A stretch of DNA of 64,000 nucleotides from Antilocapra americana (taxonomy: Eukaryota; Chordata; Mammalia; Artiodactyla; Antilocapridae). Of this stretch, positions 10,860 to 19,634 are shown one piece after another. Numbering within the stretch: the stretch's first letter is position 1; each line of letters begins with the position of its first letter. The position numbers and the translations under genes were made by a program. A model generated the notes under the pieces. The model was not told where the DNA came from. It saw only the letters and a program-made list of their open reading frames with translations, and ran no database searches. The DNA lies in contig ML664157.1 of NCBI GenBank assembly GCA_007570785.1, positions 7,830,074-7,894,073 of the forward strand, given 5' to 3'.

Positions 10860-11392
10860 AGTTGAAGAAAATATAAAGAACTCTTAACAAGAACTACTCT
10901 CTAACAGTAGTTTGAGAAAAACCACTAACTTACATATAGGTAAAAAAACATATCAACAGTATAAACAGAAGAAAATGGTATATAATCATACACACAAACT
11001 AGAACAATAAGAAATTTAAATTTAGAAGTTTTCAAAATGGCAATAAAAATGATTTATGTTATCAAACATCAAAAATATTGAGAAATGTTAGTAGGACTAT
11101 AAGTGTATGAAATATAAATGGCAATTAGACAGCATCTGTTAAAGGATTAAATTGCCTTCCATTACTCCAAACAATGCCACCTGTAGAAATTGATCTTGTA
11201 AAAATGTGTCCACCTGAGCACAAAGATGTATATGCAAAGGTGTTTTCTATGGCATTGTTTATTACATAAAAATAATGTAAAAGTCCTAAGTATGCACCCC
11301 ATGTAAGGGGTTTAATAATTTATTTTTTATCCACTCTATAAAAATGATGCAAGTATTATAAAAGAATGAGGTAATCCTATACAGACTAAAAG
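10860..11392 (+). mobile_element. Old L1M fragment
   Basis: Matches the 3' part of old L1 elements: 'gagcacaaagatgtatatgc', 'tctatggcattgtttattac', 'aaaagaatgaggtaatcctata'. A Bov-tA SINE follows directly. Diverged, so the left edge is approximate. Confidence 0.55.
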
Positions 11393-11592
11393 AAAGTGAA
11401 AGCATTAGTTGCTCAGTCATGTCTGACTCTGCAACCCCATGGACTGCAGCCTACCAGTCTTCTCTGTCCATGGAATTCTCCAGGCAAGAATACTGGAGTG
11501 GGTTGCCATTTCCTTCTCCAGGAGATCTTCCCAACCCAGGGATCTAATCCCGGTCTCCTGCATTGCTGGTGGATTCTGAGCCACCAAGAAAT
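11393..11592 (-). mobile_element. Bov-tA SINE
   Basis: Antisense: 'gttgctcagtcatgtctgac', 'ccaggcaagaatactggagt', 'gggatctaatcccggtctcc' and 'gagccaccaagaaatg'. The 90-residue open frame at 11396-11668 is SINE sequence. Confidence 0.9.
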
Positions 11593-11839
11593 GCACAGAA
11601 AGCTAACAGGGTGTCTGTCTCCCCAAACTTGGCACTACTTATTGCTGGAAATTGTAGAAGGAGTGTGAGGGGAATGGTTATTTAATGTGGGTGGGAGGGG
11701 TAGTGATTTAAGTAAAAAAATAACAACAACAACAAAAAAGGACAGAAAAACAAATAATAAGACACGATTTTTTTCTTTCTATGAGATTATAGTCTAGAAT
11801 GGACAATAAAACAAGTTACAAAAATATAAATGCAAGCAT

Positions 11840-11905
11840 CCATCTATATTAAGATCTATGCCTATCAATTTACACTTGAACTTAGCCAAAAGGCTGAGAA
11901 GCAAT
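11840..11905 (-). pseudogene. Truncated U2 snRNA pseudogene
   Basis: On the minus strand, from 11905 downward, the sequence reads 'attgcttctcagccttttgg' then 'ctaagttcaagtgta', a close match to the first 40 bases of spliceosomal U2 RNA, with a weaker match continuing for about 25 bases. The U2 5' end is retained and the rest (about two thirds) is missing. No U2 promoter elements are visible, so this is a retrotransposed fragment, not a working gene. Confidence 0.82.
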
Positions 11906-11924
11906 GTATACCTATCAATTCTGG

Positions 11925-12000
11925 ACTAGTATGAGGATCAAATGAAGCAATACATACAAAATGCTTGGCACATGGTAAGTCCTCTAAAATATTTGCATAT
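11925..12000 (+). repeat. MIR SINE 3' fragment
   Basis: 'gaggatcaaatgaagcaata' followed by 'aaatgcttggcacatggtaag' is the typical 3' part of a MIR. Confidence 0.7.
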
Positions 12001-12102
12001 GTATATTATTGTGAAGTACAAAAACCACAATAAATGCTACTGACTAGGAACTGACATTTTTCTCGTTAGCATTAGTACAGTTCCAGAGCACTTAACCATA
12101 TC

Positions 12103-12372
12103 TGTGGAGAAGGCAATGGCACCCACAGTACTCTTGCCTGGAAAATCCCATGGACGGAGGAGCCTGGTAGGCTGCAGTCCATGGGATCACTACAAGTCTG
12201 ATATGACTGAACGACTCCACTTTCACTTTTCGCTTTCGTGTGTTGGAGGAGGAAATGGCAACCTACTCCAGCGTTCTTGCCTGGAGAATCCCAGAGACCG
12301 AGGAGCCTGGTGGGTTTCTGTCTATGGGGTTACACAGAGTCAGACATGACTGAAGTGACTTAGCAGCAGCAG
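12103..12372 (+). mobile_element. BOV-A2 SINE (dimer)
   Basis: Two tandem Bov-A monomers: one from 'gagaaggcaatggcacccac' to 'gaacgactccactttcactt', the second from 'gaggaaatggcaacctactc' to 'gaagtgacttagcagcagcag'. The intermonomer linker is 'ttcgctttcg'. This dimer is a bovid-typical family. Confidence 0.92.
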
Positions 12373-12444
12373 TAATCATATCTGACATCTTCCTTGTTCA
12401 TATGTTTACTTCCATATGGTCTGCTAAGGGTTTTGCCCTATATT

Positions 12445-12510
12445 ATTTGGAAGAGAACATAACACACAGTATATTCAATGATTTGGAAGAGAACATAACA
12501 CACACACATA
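12445..12510 (+). repeat. Local direct duplication, 36-bp period, with CA run
   Basis: 'atttggaagagaacataaca' occurs at 12445 and again at 12481; the second copy runs into a short CA repeat. Looks like replication slippage. Confidence 0.8.
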
Positions 12511-12668
12511 ACAATTTGTTGAATCGTTATTTCTTTCTGTCAGTGCTTATCTTTTGTATTTATTAAAGTATTTCCCACTGTGCTAAATGCTTGGAGGGTA
12601 ATCCCTAACTACATCCAGCAAACATTTCAAAGCAAACTTTCATTAGTATCTTGACTTACTAAAAACTT

Positions 12669-12685
12669 TTGACGAAGTTCGTCAA
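12669..12685. repeat. Small palindrome
   Basis: 'ttgacgaa-g-ttcgtcaa', with flanking 'acttttga' and 'tcaaaagt' also partly pairing. No bound factor is implied. Confidence 0.7.
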
Positions 12686-12915
12686 TTATCAAAAGTAAGC
12701 TTCATGAGTTATTTTGCTGAAACAAAGAAATGAATGTTTTAAATAGAAGTAGAATTGTTCTTTTTGTGAAGTTCTTTCCAAATAAGAATGAATACAATGA
12801 AACTTTATTTGGTCTCCAGAATCCCAGAGCAGCACCTGTACTTGCCAAATACAAGAAGGCATCAGTGAGGAAAAGACACTTGTCTTCAACTTTCCAATAT
12901 AAGTTACTTAGACCA

Positions 12916-13132
12916 GAAGTGAAGTGAAGTGAAAGTTGCTCAGTAGTGTCCAACTTTTTGCGACCCCATGGACTGTAGCCTTCCAGGCTTCTCTATTCAT
13001 GGAATTCTCCAGGCCAGTATACTAGAGTGGGTAGCCATTCCCTTCTCCAGGGTATCTTTCCAAGCCAGGGATTGAACACAAGTCTCCTGCATTGCAGGCA
13101 GATTCTTTACCACCTGAGCCACCAGGGAAGCA
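12916..13132 (-). mobile_element. Bov-tA SINE
   Basis: Complete antisense copy from the 'gaagtgaagtgaaagttgctc' tail to the tRNA-like head 'cacctgagccaccagggaag'. A 7-bp candidate target duplication 'accagaa' lies at each side (about 12912 and 13132). Confidence 0.92.
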
Positions 13133-13822
13133 CCAGAAAATGTGTAAATACTAGTTGGCAATACTGGTTTAAACAAATGTCAAAAGATTTTACTTTTCCC
13201 TCCTCTTGGAAAAAAAATCTCGTTAAGGTAAGCTTTGTGAAAGAAGGACAAATCTCTTAAGCAAAAGTCTTCTAAAATTTAATTTCCTCTTGGAAAAAAA
13301 GTATGAAAATCCCACTTGAAAATAGGTGAGATTCTAGACAATATCATTGGTTGTGGGTCATAAGCTCTTTGGGATCATTGATGGCAAAGTCTTGAGTTTG
13401 CAATTACATAGATAGAAAAGACAGCCTGATGTCACACATGTGTCATTTGTCCGCTTTTCTTTTGGTATTGTACATTTCTCTTTTTCTCATTAACTGGTAA
13501 GGACTCTATATATTATGCTACTCATTCCTTACCTATTATGTTGTAAATGCTTTTTAACAAATTTGTTTTGTGTCCTGTATAATCTATATATGATATATTT
13601 CTTGTCCATATAGTGTTTTAATTTTTAGGTAATAAAACTATGTTAATTGTTGTTGCTATTGTTATGATTTATGGATGGAGTTTCATGTTGAGAAAGACCA
13701 TTTCAAACACAATAATTAAAGTAATAAGCAGTATTTCCTTCTACTGATTTTATTGTTTTGTTACTGTAATTTTATCATTACATATTTGATAAATCTAAAA
13801 TTTACTTTGGTGTATAGTGTGA
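13133..13822. other. Unassigned AT-rich DNA
   Basis: Pyrimidine-rich and AT-rich with no supported feature. Confidence 0.4.
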
Positions 13823-14040
13823 GGTGGCTTCTCAGGTGGCTCAGCGGTAAAGTGGTAAAAGAATAAGCCAATGCAGGAGACGCAGGAGACACAGGTTCAA
13901 TCCCTGGGATGGAAAGATTCCCTGGAGGAGGAAATGGCAAGCCACTCCAGTATTCTTGTCTGGAGAATCTCAAGGACAGAGGAGCTTGGCAGGCTACAAT
14001 CTATGGGATTGCAAAGAGTCAGACATGACTGAGAATGCAC
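13823..14040 (+). mobile_element. Bov-tA SINE
   Basis: Sense copy: 'ggcttctcaggtggctcagc' head, 'gaggaaatggcaagccactcc', 'gagtcagacatgactgagaa'. The head carries a small duplication ('ggagacgcaggagacacagg'). Confidence 0.9.
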
Positions 14041-14660
14041 GTACCTTGTGTGAGGCCATAATCAAATGTTTTCAAAATGATCTCTTTGTCAAGCATACTA
14101 TGTTAATACTTGTTGTTCTTCATTATTCATATGTTCATCCCATTGTTCTTCACTTTCATAATTCTCCTGCCTATGTTTTAACATTTTTCCGGATGGGTTT
14201 TTTAGTCACTTTAAAAATATTTATATGAATATATTCTTATTGTAAATATTTAAAACAGAATATGGAGTAAAATAAGATAATTTCATCTTACTACTTCTTG
14301 CATCTACTCTTCTTCCCAAAAATAATGGTGGCTGACACTTTTGAATGTATGTGTCTAGAATATTCTCTATTCATTTACCTAACTGTAACAGACAGTCCCT
14401 AATTTACAATGATTTGACTTAATGATGTTTTGACTTTATGATGATGTGAAACAACACATATTCAGGAGAAGCTGTACTTCACATTTCTAATGTTACACAC
14501 AGTATGACCTCTTCTCACTCTGGGCAGCAGCAGTGAGATGAGCTGCAACTTCCCAGTCAGCCAAATGATCATGAGGGTGAACAACTAACACACTTAATGA
14601 TCAATCCATACCCATACAACCACTGTGTTTTTCATTTTTAGTACAGTATTCAATAAGTAA

Positions 14661-15660
14661 CATGAGAATGAAATATTTGAAAACAAAGCAACCAACAATG
14701 GATTAATCTCCAAAATATACAAACAGTTCATGTAGCTCAAAATCAAAAAAGCAAACAGCCCAAACAAAAAATGGGTGGAAGATCTAAATAGACATTCCTC
14801 AAGAGAAGACATACAGATGGCAAACAACTACATGAAAATATGCTCATCATCACTAATTATTAGAGAAATGCAAATCAAAATCACAATGAGGCTATCACTT
14901 CACACCAGTAAGAATGGCTATCATCAAAAATCTACAGATAAAGCTGGAAAGGGAGAAAAGGGAAACTACTACACTGTTGATAGGAATGTAGATTGGTTCA
15001 GCCATTATGGAAAAAATTATAGAAATTCCTCAAAAAATAAGAAATAGAGCTACTATATAACCCAGCCTGAGTATATATCTGGGAAAAAAATGAAAACTCT
15101 AGAAAAGATACATGCATCCCAATATTCATAACAGAACATTTACAATAACTAAGACACAGGAGCAACCTAAATGTCTAGAAACAGATGAATGGATTCATAT
15201 ATTTACAATGGAATACTACTCAGCCACAAAAAGACTGAAACAATGTCATTTGCAGCAACATGGATGGATTGTCATGTTGGGTGAATTAATTCAGAGAATG
15301 ATAAACACCACATGATACCAGTTATATGTGGAATCTAAATAATTGTTACAAATGAACTTATTTACAAAACAGAAACAGACTCACAGACACAGAAAACAAA
15401 CCTATGGTTACCAAAGAGGAAAGAAGGAAGTGATAAATTGAGACTGACAGATACACTCTACTATATATAAGACCAATAACTAATAAGAACTTACTGTTTA
15501 GCACAAGGAACTCTACTCAACACTCTGTAATGACCTATATGGGAAAAGAATCTAAAAATCAGTGGAGATAAATATTAATATATGTATAACTGATTCACTT
15601 TGTTGTATATCAGAATTAAATACTGTAAATCAACTATATCCAATAAAAATGATTAAAAAA
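14661..15660 (+). mobile_element. L1 3' fragment inserted in the DNA transposon
   Basis: Runs from the ORF2 3' region ('ggattaatctccaaaatatac') through 'caatggaatactactcagcc' and the 3' UTR to 'ccaataaaaatgattaaaaaa'. A diverged candidate target duplication begins 'ttcaata/gag' at 14649 and 15663. MER44-like sequence continues on the far side. Confidence 0.85.
15112..15315 (+). pseudogene. L1 ORF2 C-terminal fragment
   Basis: A 67-residue frame with the L1 signature 'EWIHIFTMEYYSATKR', the C-terminal cysteine-rich region context of ORF2. Isolated by 5' truncation. Confidence 0.75.
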
Positions 15661-15989
15661 TGTTCAATGAGATGATCAATACTTGATTATAAAACAGGCT
15701 TTGTAATTAGATGATTTCCCTCCAGTAGGCTAATGAAAGCCTCTGAGTGTGTATAAGGTAGGCAAAGCTAAGCTGTGATATTTGGTAGATTAGGTGTATT
15801 AAATGAATTTTTGACTTACAATATTTTCAACTTGTGATGAATTTGTTGGGTTGTAACCCCAATGTAAGTTGAGGAAGATCTATATATGCTTTTGTACACA
15901 CCTTAACAAATCAAAATTGTATATTACTATTTTTCACTTTTTAAATTGTATTTTACAGATATTTACATTGACACAAATGATTTTCCTAC

Positions 15990-16075
15990 TTAAGACATAT
16001 ATTTTATCAATATACATATACTACACATATACACATATATATATATGCACACATATACACACATATTATTTATCA
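15990..16075. repeat. TA/CA-rich simple repeat
   Basis: Alternating 'tacacatatata' type sequence. Hypervariable microsatellite-like DNA. Confidence 0.85.
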
Positions 16076-16149
16076 ACCACAAAGCAGATATGCATTTACA
16101 TGTTTCTATATTGTTTTCCATGACACACAAGCTTCTTCATAATGACTCA

Positions 16150-16350
16150 CCATTGTACGAGTTGCACTTTTTGCATTCTTTTAGATTCTTAAAAGTGGAA
16201 TTTTAGAGCCAAGAAGTATGAACAGTTGATAAACTGCCAAACTGCCTTTCCAAAAGGCTTTGAAATTTACAGTCCCATGAAAAGTATGTAAGAATGGCTT
16301 TTCTTTATTCACTCACCAATTTTTGAGACTCATTTGCTAATATATAGCTT
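16150..16350 (-). mobile_element. Old L1M-like fragment
   Basis: Antisense pattern: 'cttaaaagtggaattttaga', 'aactgccaaactgcctttcc', 'aatttacagtcccatgaaaag'. Matches a frequent old L1 segment. Confidence 0.5.
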
Positions 16351-16720
16351 ATATTTTGAATTTCCATAAAGGAGAAGCAATAATTGTTGCTTAAGAAGCC
16401 AATAAACTGGGAAAAGTAGATTGAAGCAACTAATCAAGATGTACAAAACAACTAATAATGAAACAAATAACGGAATTAATACACTCCAAATTACTTGCAG
16501 TGACATGTACCTTAGCAAACATAGACCATGTAAGAGAGTATAAATGAAATACTTTAGTACTAAGAAGGTAACAGGCAGGAAGGCCAGGTGTCTCCAAACG
16601 GAGGAAATAGGCGGCAAGTGTGAGACATTTTTATTTCTCTTAAGCGGCAGGAGGAAACAAACTAGAGGTATTTTTTTCCCTTCTCTATACAAATTTAAAG
16701 GTGGTTTCTCTTAAAATACT
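16351..16720. other. Unassigned DNA
   Basis: The 120-residue minus-strand frame (16330-16692) is hydrophobic and leucine-rich but has no recognisable family, no conserved start context and no flanking gene. I treat it as chance. Confidence 0.45.
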
Positions 16721-16721
16721 G

Positions 16722-17751
16722 TGTTGCCATAATGACACCTGGTTTCACCTGAAGTTAACTATTATCAAACCTTGAGTTAACCAATGTATTTTTCTTATGG
16801 AAATGTTTGTCTTAAGCTATGTTAATGTACTATGCATCTACCCCAAACTCTGTCTTCAAGTCAGTTCCACCTGATGGCTCAGAACCTACTTGACAAACCA
16901 GAATGTTATACTCAGACATTGTTCCCCTAATAAATGTAAACGAAACTATTTGTATGGTAATCTGCTCTTCTACAAGATTCATGTCAATCATTTTATGGCC
17001 CCGGATGACTCATCTGGTGCCAAGATTACCCCAAAATACCCTGGATGAGGGGCCTGGTGCCATTTTTTTAAAATTATTATTAATCTTATTTATTTATTTA
17101 TTTTATATTATCATGTTGGTTTTGCCATACATTGACATGAATCTGCCATGGGTATACATATGTTCCCCTTCCAGAACCCCCCTCCCACCTCCCTCCCGAT
17201 TCCCTCTCTCTGGGTCATCCCAGTGCCCCAGCCCTGAGCATCAAACCTGGGCTGGTGATTGATTTCACGTATGATAATTAACATGTTTCAATGCCGTTCT
17301 CCCATATCATCCCACCCTTGCCCTCTCCCTTAGAGTCCAAAAGACTGTTCTATACTTCTGAGTTTCTTTGGCTGTCTCGCATTCAGAGTTCTCCTTACCA
17401 TCTTTCTAAATTCCATATATATGCATTAGTATACTGTATTTTTTATTTTCCTTCTGGCTTACTTCACTCCGTATAATAGGCTCCATTCTGAGTTTTAAGA
17501 TATTCCTTTCTTTCATTAACAAACAGCTAGTGACTATATAACATCCAACTGAAGACTAGCAGGGGGGTACTCTTTTTTCCCCCTTCTGATGCCTATGTCA
17601 GAAGCTTTCTCTATCTCCTTTATATTTTAATAAAACTTTATTACACAAAAGTTCTGAGTGATCAAGCCTCGTCTCTGGCCCCAGATTGAATTTTTCTCCT
17701 CCAGAGGCCAAGAATCCTGGTGTCTTTTCATGGTTCAGCAACAATCTTTCA
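16722..17751 (+). mobile_element. Endogenous retrovirus LTR (class I, gammaretrovirus-like), split by L1
   Basis: The right edge is clear: '...acaatcttt-ca' ends at 17751, three bases before a primer-binding site. Inside are a TATA-like 'tatataa' (17535-17541) and a poly-A signal 'aataaa' (17629-17634), correctly spaced for a U3-R-U5 layout. An antisense L1 end (17063-17489) interrupts U3. Without the L1 the LTR is about 600 bp. The left edge ('tgttgcc', about 16722-16724) is approximate. No second LTR is present in the window. Confidence 0.75.
17063..17489 (-). mobile_element. L1-BT 3' end inserted in the retroviral LTR
   Basis: Starts with poly-T and 'tggttttgccatacattgac', then the C-rich complement of the L1 3' UTR ('agaacccccctcccacctcc') and 'cttcactccgtataataggc'. 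Typical 5'-truncated antisense insertion. Target duplication not clear. Confidence 0.88.
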
Positions 17752-17754
17752 TCT

Positions 17755-17772
17755 TGGGGGCTCATCTGGGAT
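17755..17772 (+). other. Retroviral primer-binding site, tRNA-Pro type
   Basis: 'tgggggctcatctgggat' differs at two positions from the usual proline-tRNA primer site. It begins three bases after the LTR end, exactly where it should. Confidence 0.85.
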
Positions 17773-18795
17773 GCTTCAGGACAAGGTAAGGATGCTTGGA
17801 GCTCTAGTTCTTTGTTCTCCTAGTGAACACGTTTTCTGCTATACTTTACTAATTCTATGATATGCTTGCGTGAATGAGTGAAACGCCCTGAGCTAAGCAT
17901 GTGAGGAGTCCTGCTCTGCAGTTCCACAGTGACCTCATATGGCTTATGGCAGAAACCTGTCGGGGGTTTATACTGACCTGCCAATGCTAAGAGGCACCCA
18001 ATGTCTCCTTCAGGGACCAACTTGAAATGGGCAAAGCATGTGGACTTTCTTGGTCAAACTTTTCAATCTCTTTGACCATTTCATAACTCCTTAGAAATTA
18101 GAAGTTCTAACCTACCTGTCGGATCATAGACTTTCAAGGGATTCATAATCTATGCTGTTACTGTGTACTGTTACTTAGATCCCAAAACTTGGATTGTTAG
18201 TCAGGAAGAAAGCGCCTAGCCTCGCTAGGAATCAAAAGTTCGGAAGCTAAATGGAGCCCTAACTCCAAGAGCATCTCTGAACTTAAAGGTTACTCAGATT
18301 GGAACTACAATGGTTTTTTTTTTTTTTTTTTTTCCTCCTTTGGTAATGCTGGCTCTTAGTGGATCAGAGGAGGCTCTTATACTGGTGTGGTGACGCTTGG
18401 AAGGAACATCTCAGTTTTATGTCCGTATTGGTCTTATTGCAGTCAGGAATATACTCAGGGTCCTGCACAGGCACTCAGGTGATGAACGTTTCCCCCATCA
18501 GTCTTAGCTTGGGAGGCATTCCAGAAGGTTACTCTGATCACACCCCAGGTGGCACTAGAGGCAAGCAAGGTTTTAATGGTGAGGAGCTGGACATCCACTC
18601 CTGGTGCATCCCCACCCCATCTCGGTGGTAGAACTGGGAGGGGCAAGTATGATGTCTGCACTGGTAAGGGACAGACTAAGTCCAACCAGGAAAGAAAAGC
18701 TTTGGTGTAAAGTCTGTCTACACCCCCATCTAGAGCAGAGTGAGACACTTCCGGTAGAAAGAGGGCGCTGGTCACCTTTTTTTTCTCTCTTACAG
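17773..18795 (+). other. Retroviral leader (5' untranslated, packaging region position)
   Basis: Lies between primer site and gag start. A splice-donor-like 'aag/gtaag' is at 17785/17786, and a pyrimidine tract with 'ttacag' ends at 18795, directly before the gag ATG. A 20-T run (18314-18333) interrupts it. Longer than usual for this class, so it may contain undetected insertions. Confidence 0.6.
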
Positions 18796-18945
18796 ATGGG
18801 AGCTAACAATTCCAGCCTCACTACTTTGAACTGTATCCTGAAAAATTGGGATAGATTTGATCCCCAGGGCTTAAAGAAGACCCCTGGTCTTCCTGCCTGT
18901 TACCCTCTCAGTACCATAAGAAGGAAGAAAACAGAAACTCAATAA
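18796..18945 (+). pseudogene. Retroviral gag start (matrix N-terminus), truncated
   Basis: The ATG at 18796 opens 49 codons beginning M-G (myristoylation glycine) followed by 'SSLTTLNCILKNW' and 'FDPQGLKK', which are typical of gammaretroviral matrix. After about 40 residues similarity stops and a stop follows at 18943-18945. There is no later gag, pol or env, and no 3' LTR, so the provirus is deleted. The surrounding longer frame (18604-18945) begins in the leader and is not the native start. Confidence 0.78.
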
Positions 18946-19634
18946 TAAAACTAAGGCCAAATATTTTCTCATCAGACTGTGAATGGGATACCTACTTATT
19001 AAGTTAAAAAAAAAAAAGAGAGAGAGAAAATGTACACAGTATCTCAGAAAGATTAAAGGAACAGCATAGCTAAAAGGCTGTATCAGACCAAAAAAATCAA
19101 AATGGAATTCAAGGGGAAAAGTACTAGAGGTGTCTTCATTATAGTAAAACTAATATTATACAATGTCTAAAGTTTATGCAACAAACATAGTACTGAAATG
19201 TATGAAATAAAACCACTGGCAATACAAGTATAGAATCGTAAAGAGAAACTAGCATTTTCTTCTGAATCTTCATATAATGAGATCAAAAGATAAAAATTAA
19301 TTTGGAGAAGGTCCAAAAATATCAATGAGATTATATATATATATTTATAATGTATAATAATGTAATGCATATTATATCATATATAATCATATATAATGTA
19401 TAACAAGTACATATGTGTGATTTTATATATGAGGTTATGTATATACCCATCTATTTAGATGTCTTATGTTTATTATTTGTAAGGCAGAAATTGTTTGTTG
19501 TCCACCCACCCAGCAATAATTTACTCTTTTTCCTGGTTAACAGAAAGCCAGTTTGGACATCTTTAACAAAATAATATGAACCATGATGGATCTAAGCTAA
19601 AAATTAGATTTCTATTTACTAGTAATTAATGGGT
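18946..19634. other. Unassigned DNA with AT-rich simple sequence
   Basis: Contains a purine run (about 19005-19030) and TA-rich repeats (19332-19440). I cannot tell whether any of it is further retroviral sequence; no pol motif is visible. Confidence 0.45.
19332..19440. repeat. TA-rich simple repeat
   Basis: 'tatatatatatttataatg' grading into 'atataatcatatataatg' units. Confidence 0.8.

Larger units (their letters stand above)
14392..15883 (+). mobile_element. MER44-like Tigger-type DNA transposon relic, split by L1
   Basis: Left part: 'cagtccctaatttacaatga', 'gactttatgatgatgtgaaac', 'gggcagcagcagtgagatgag', 'cccagtcagccaaatgatca'. Right part resumes after the L1 with 'gtaggctaatgaaagcctct', 'attaggtgtattaaatgaat', 'taaccccaatgtaagttgag'. 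The two termini are imperfect inverted repeats of each other. It is a non-coding relic of the Tigger (mariner-related) group. Confidence 0.72.

Noticed and set aside
12669..12685. CpG-containing palindrome as a regulatory site
   Set aside because: Short, isolated, and without a matching known factor motif; expected occasionally by chance.
16330..16692. 120-residue minus-strand hydrophobic frame as a membrane protein
   Set aside because: No family resemblance, no promoter or splice context, and AT-rich DNA yields such leucine/phenylalanine-rich frames by chance.
18604..18795. Upstream extension of the gag frame as coding
   Set aside because: Matrix similarity begins exactly at the ATG at 18796; upstream is leader sequence that happens to be open.
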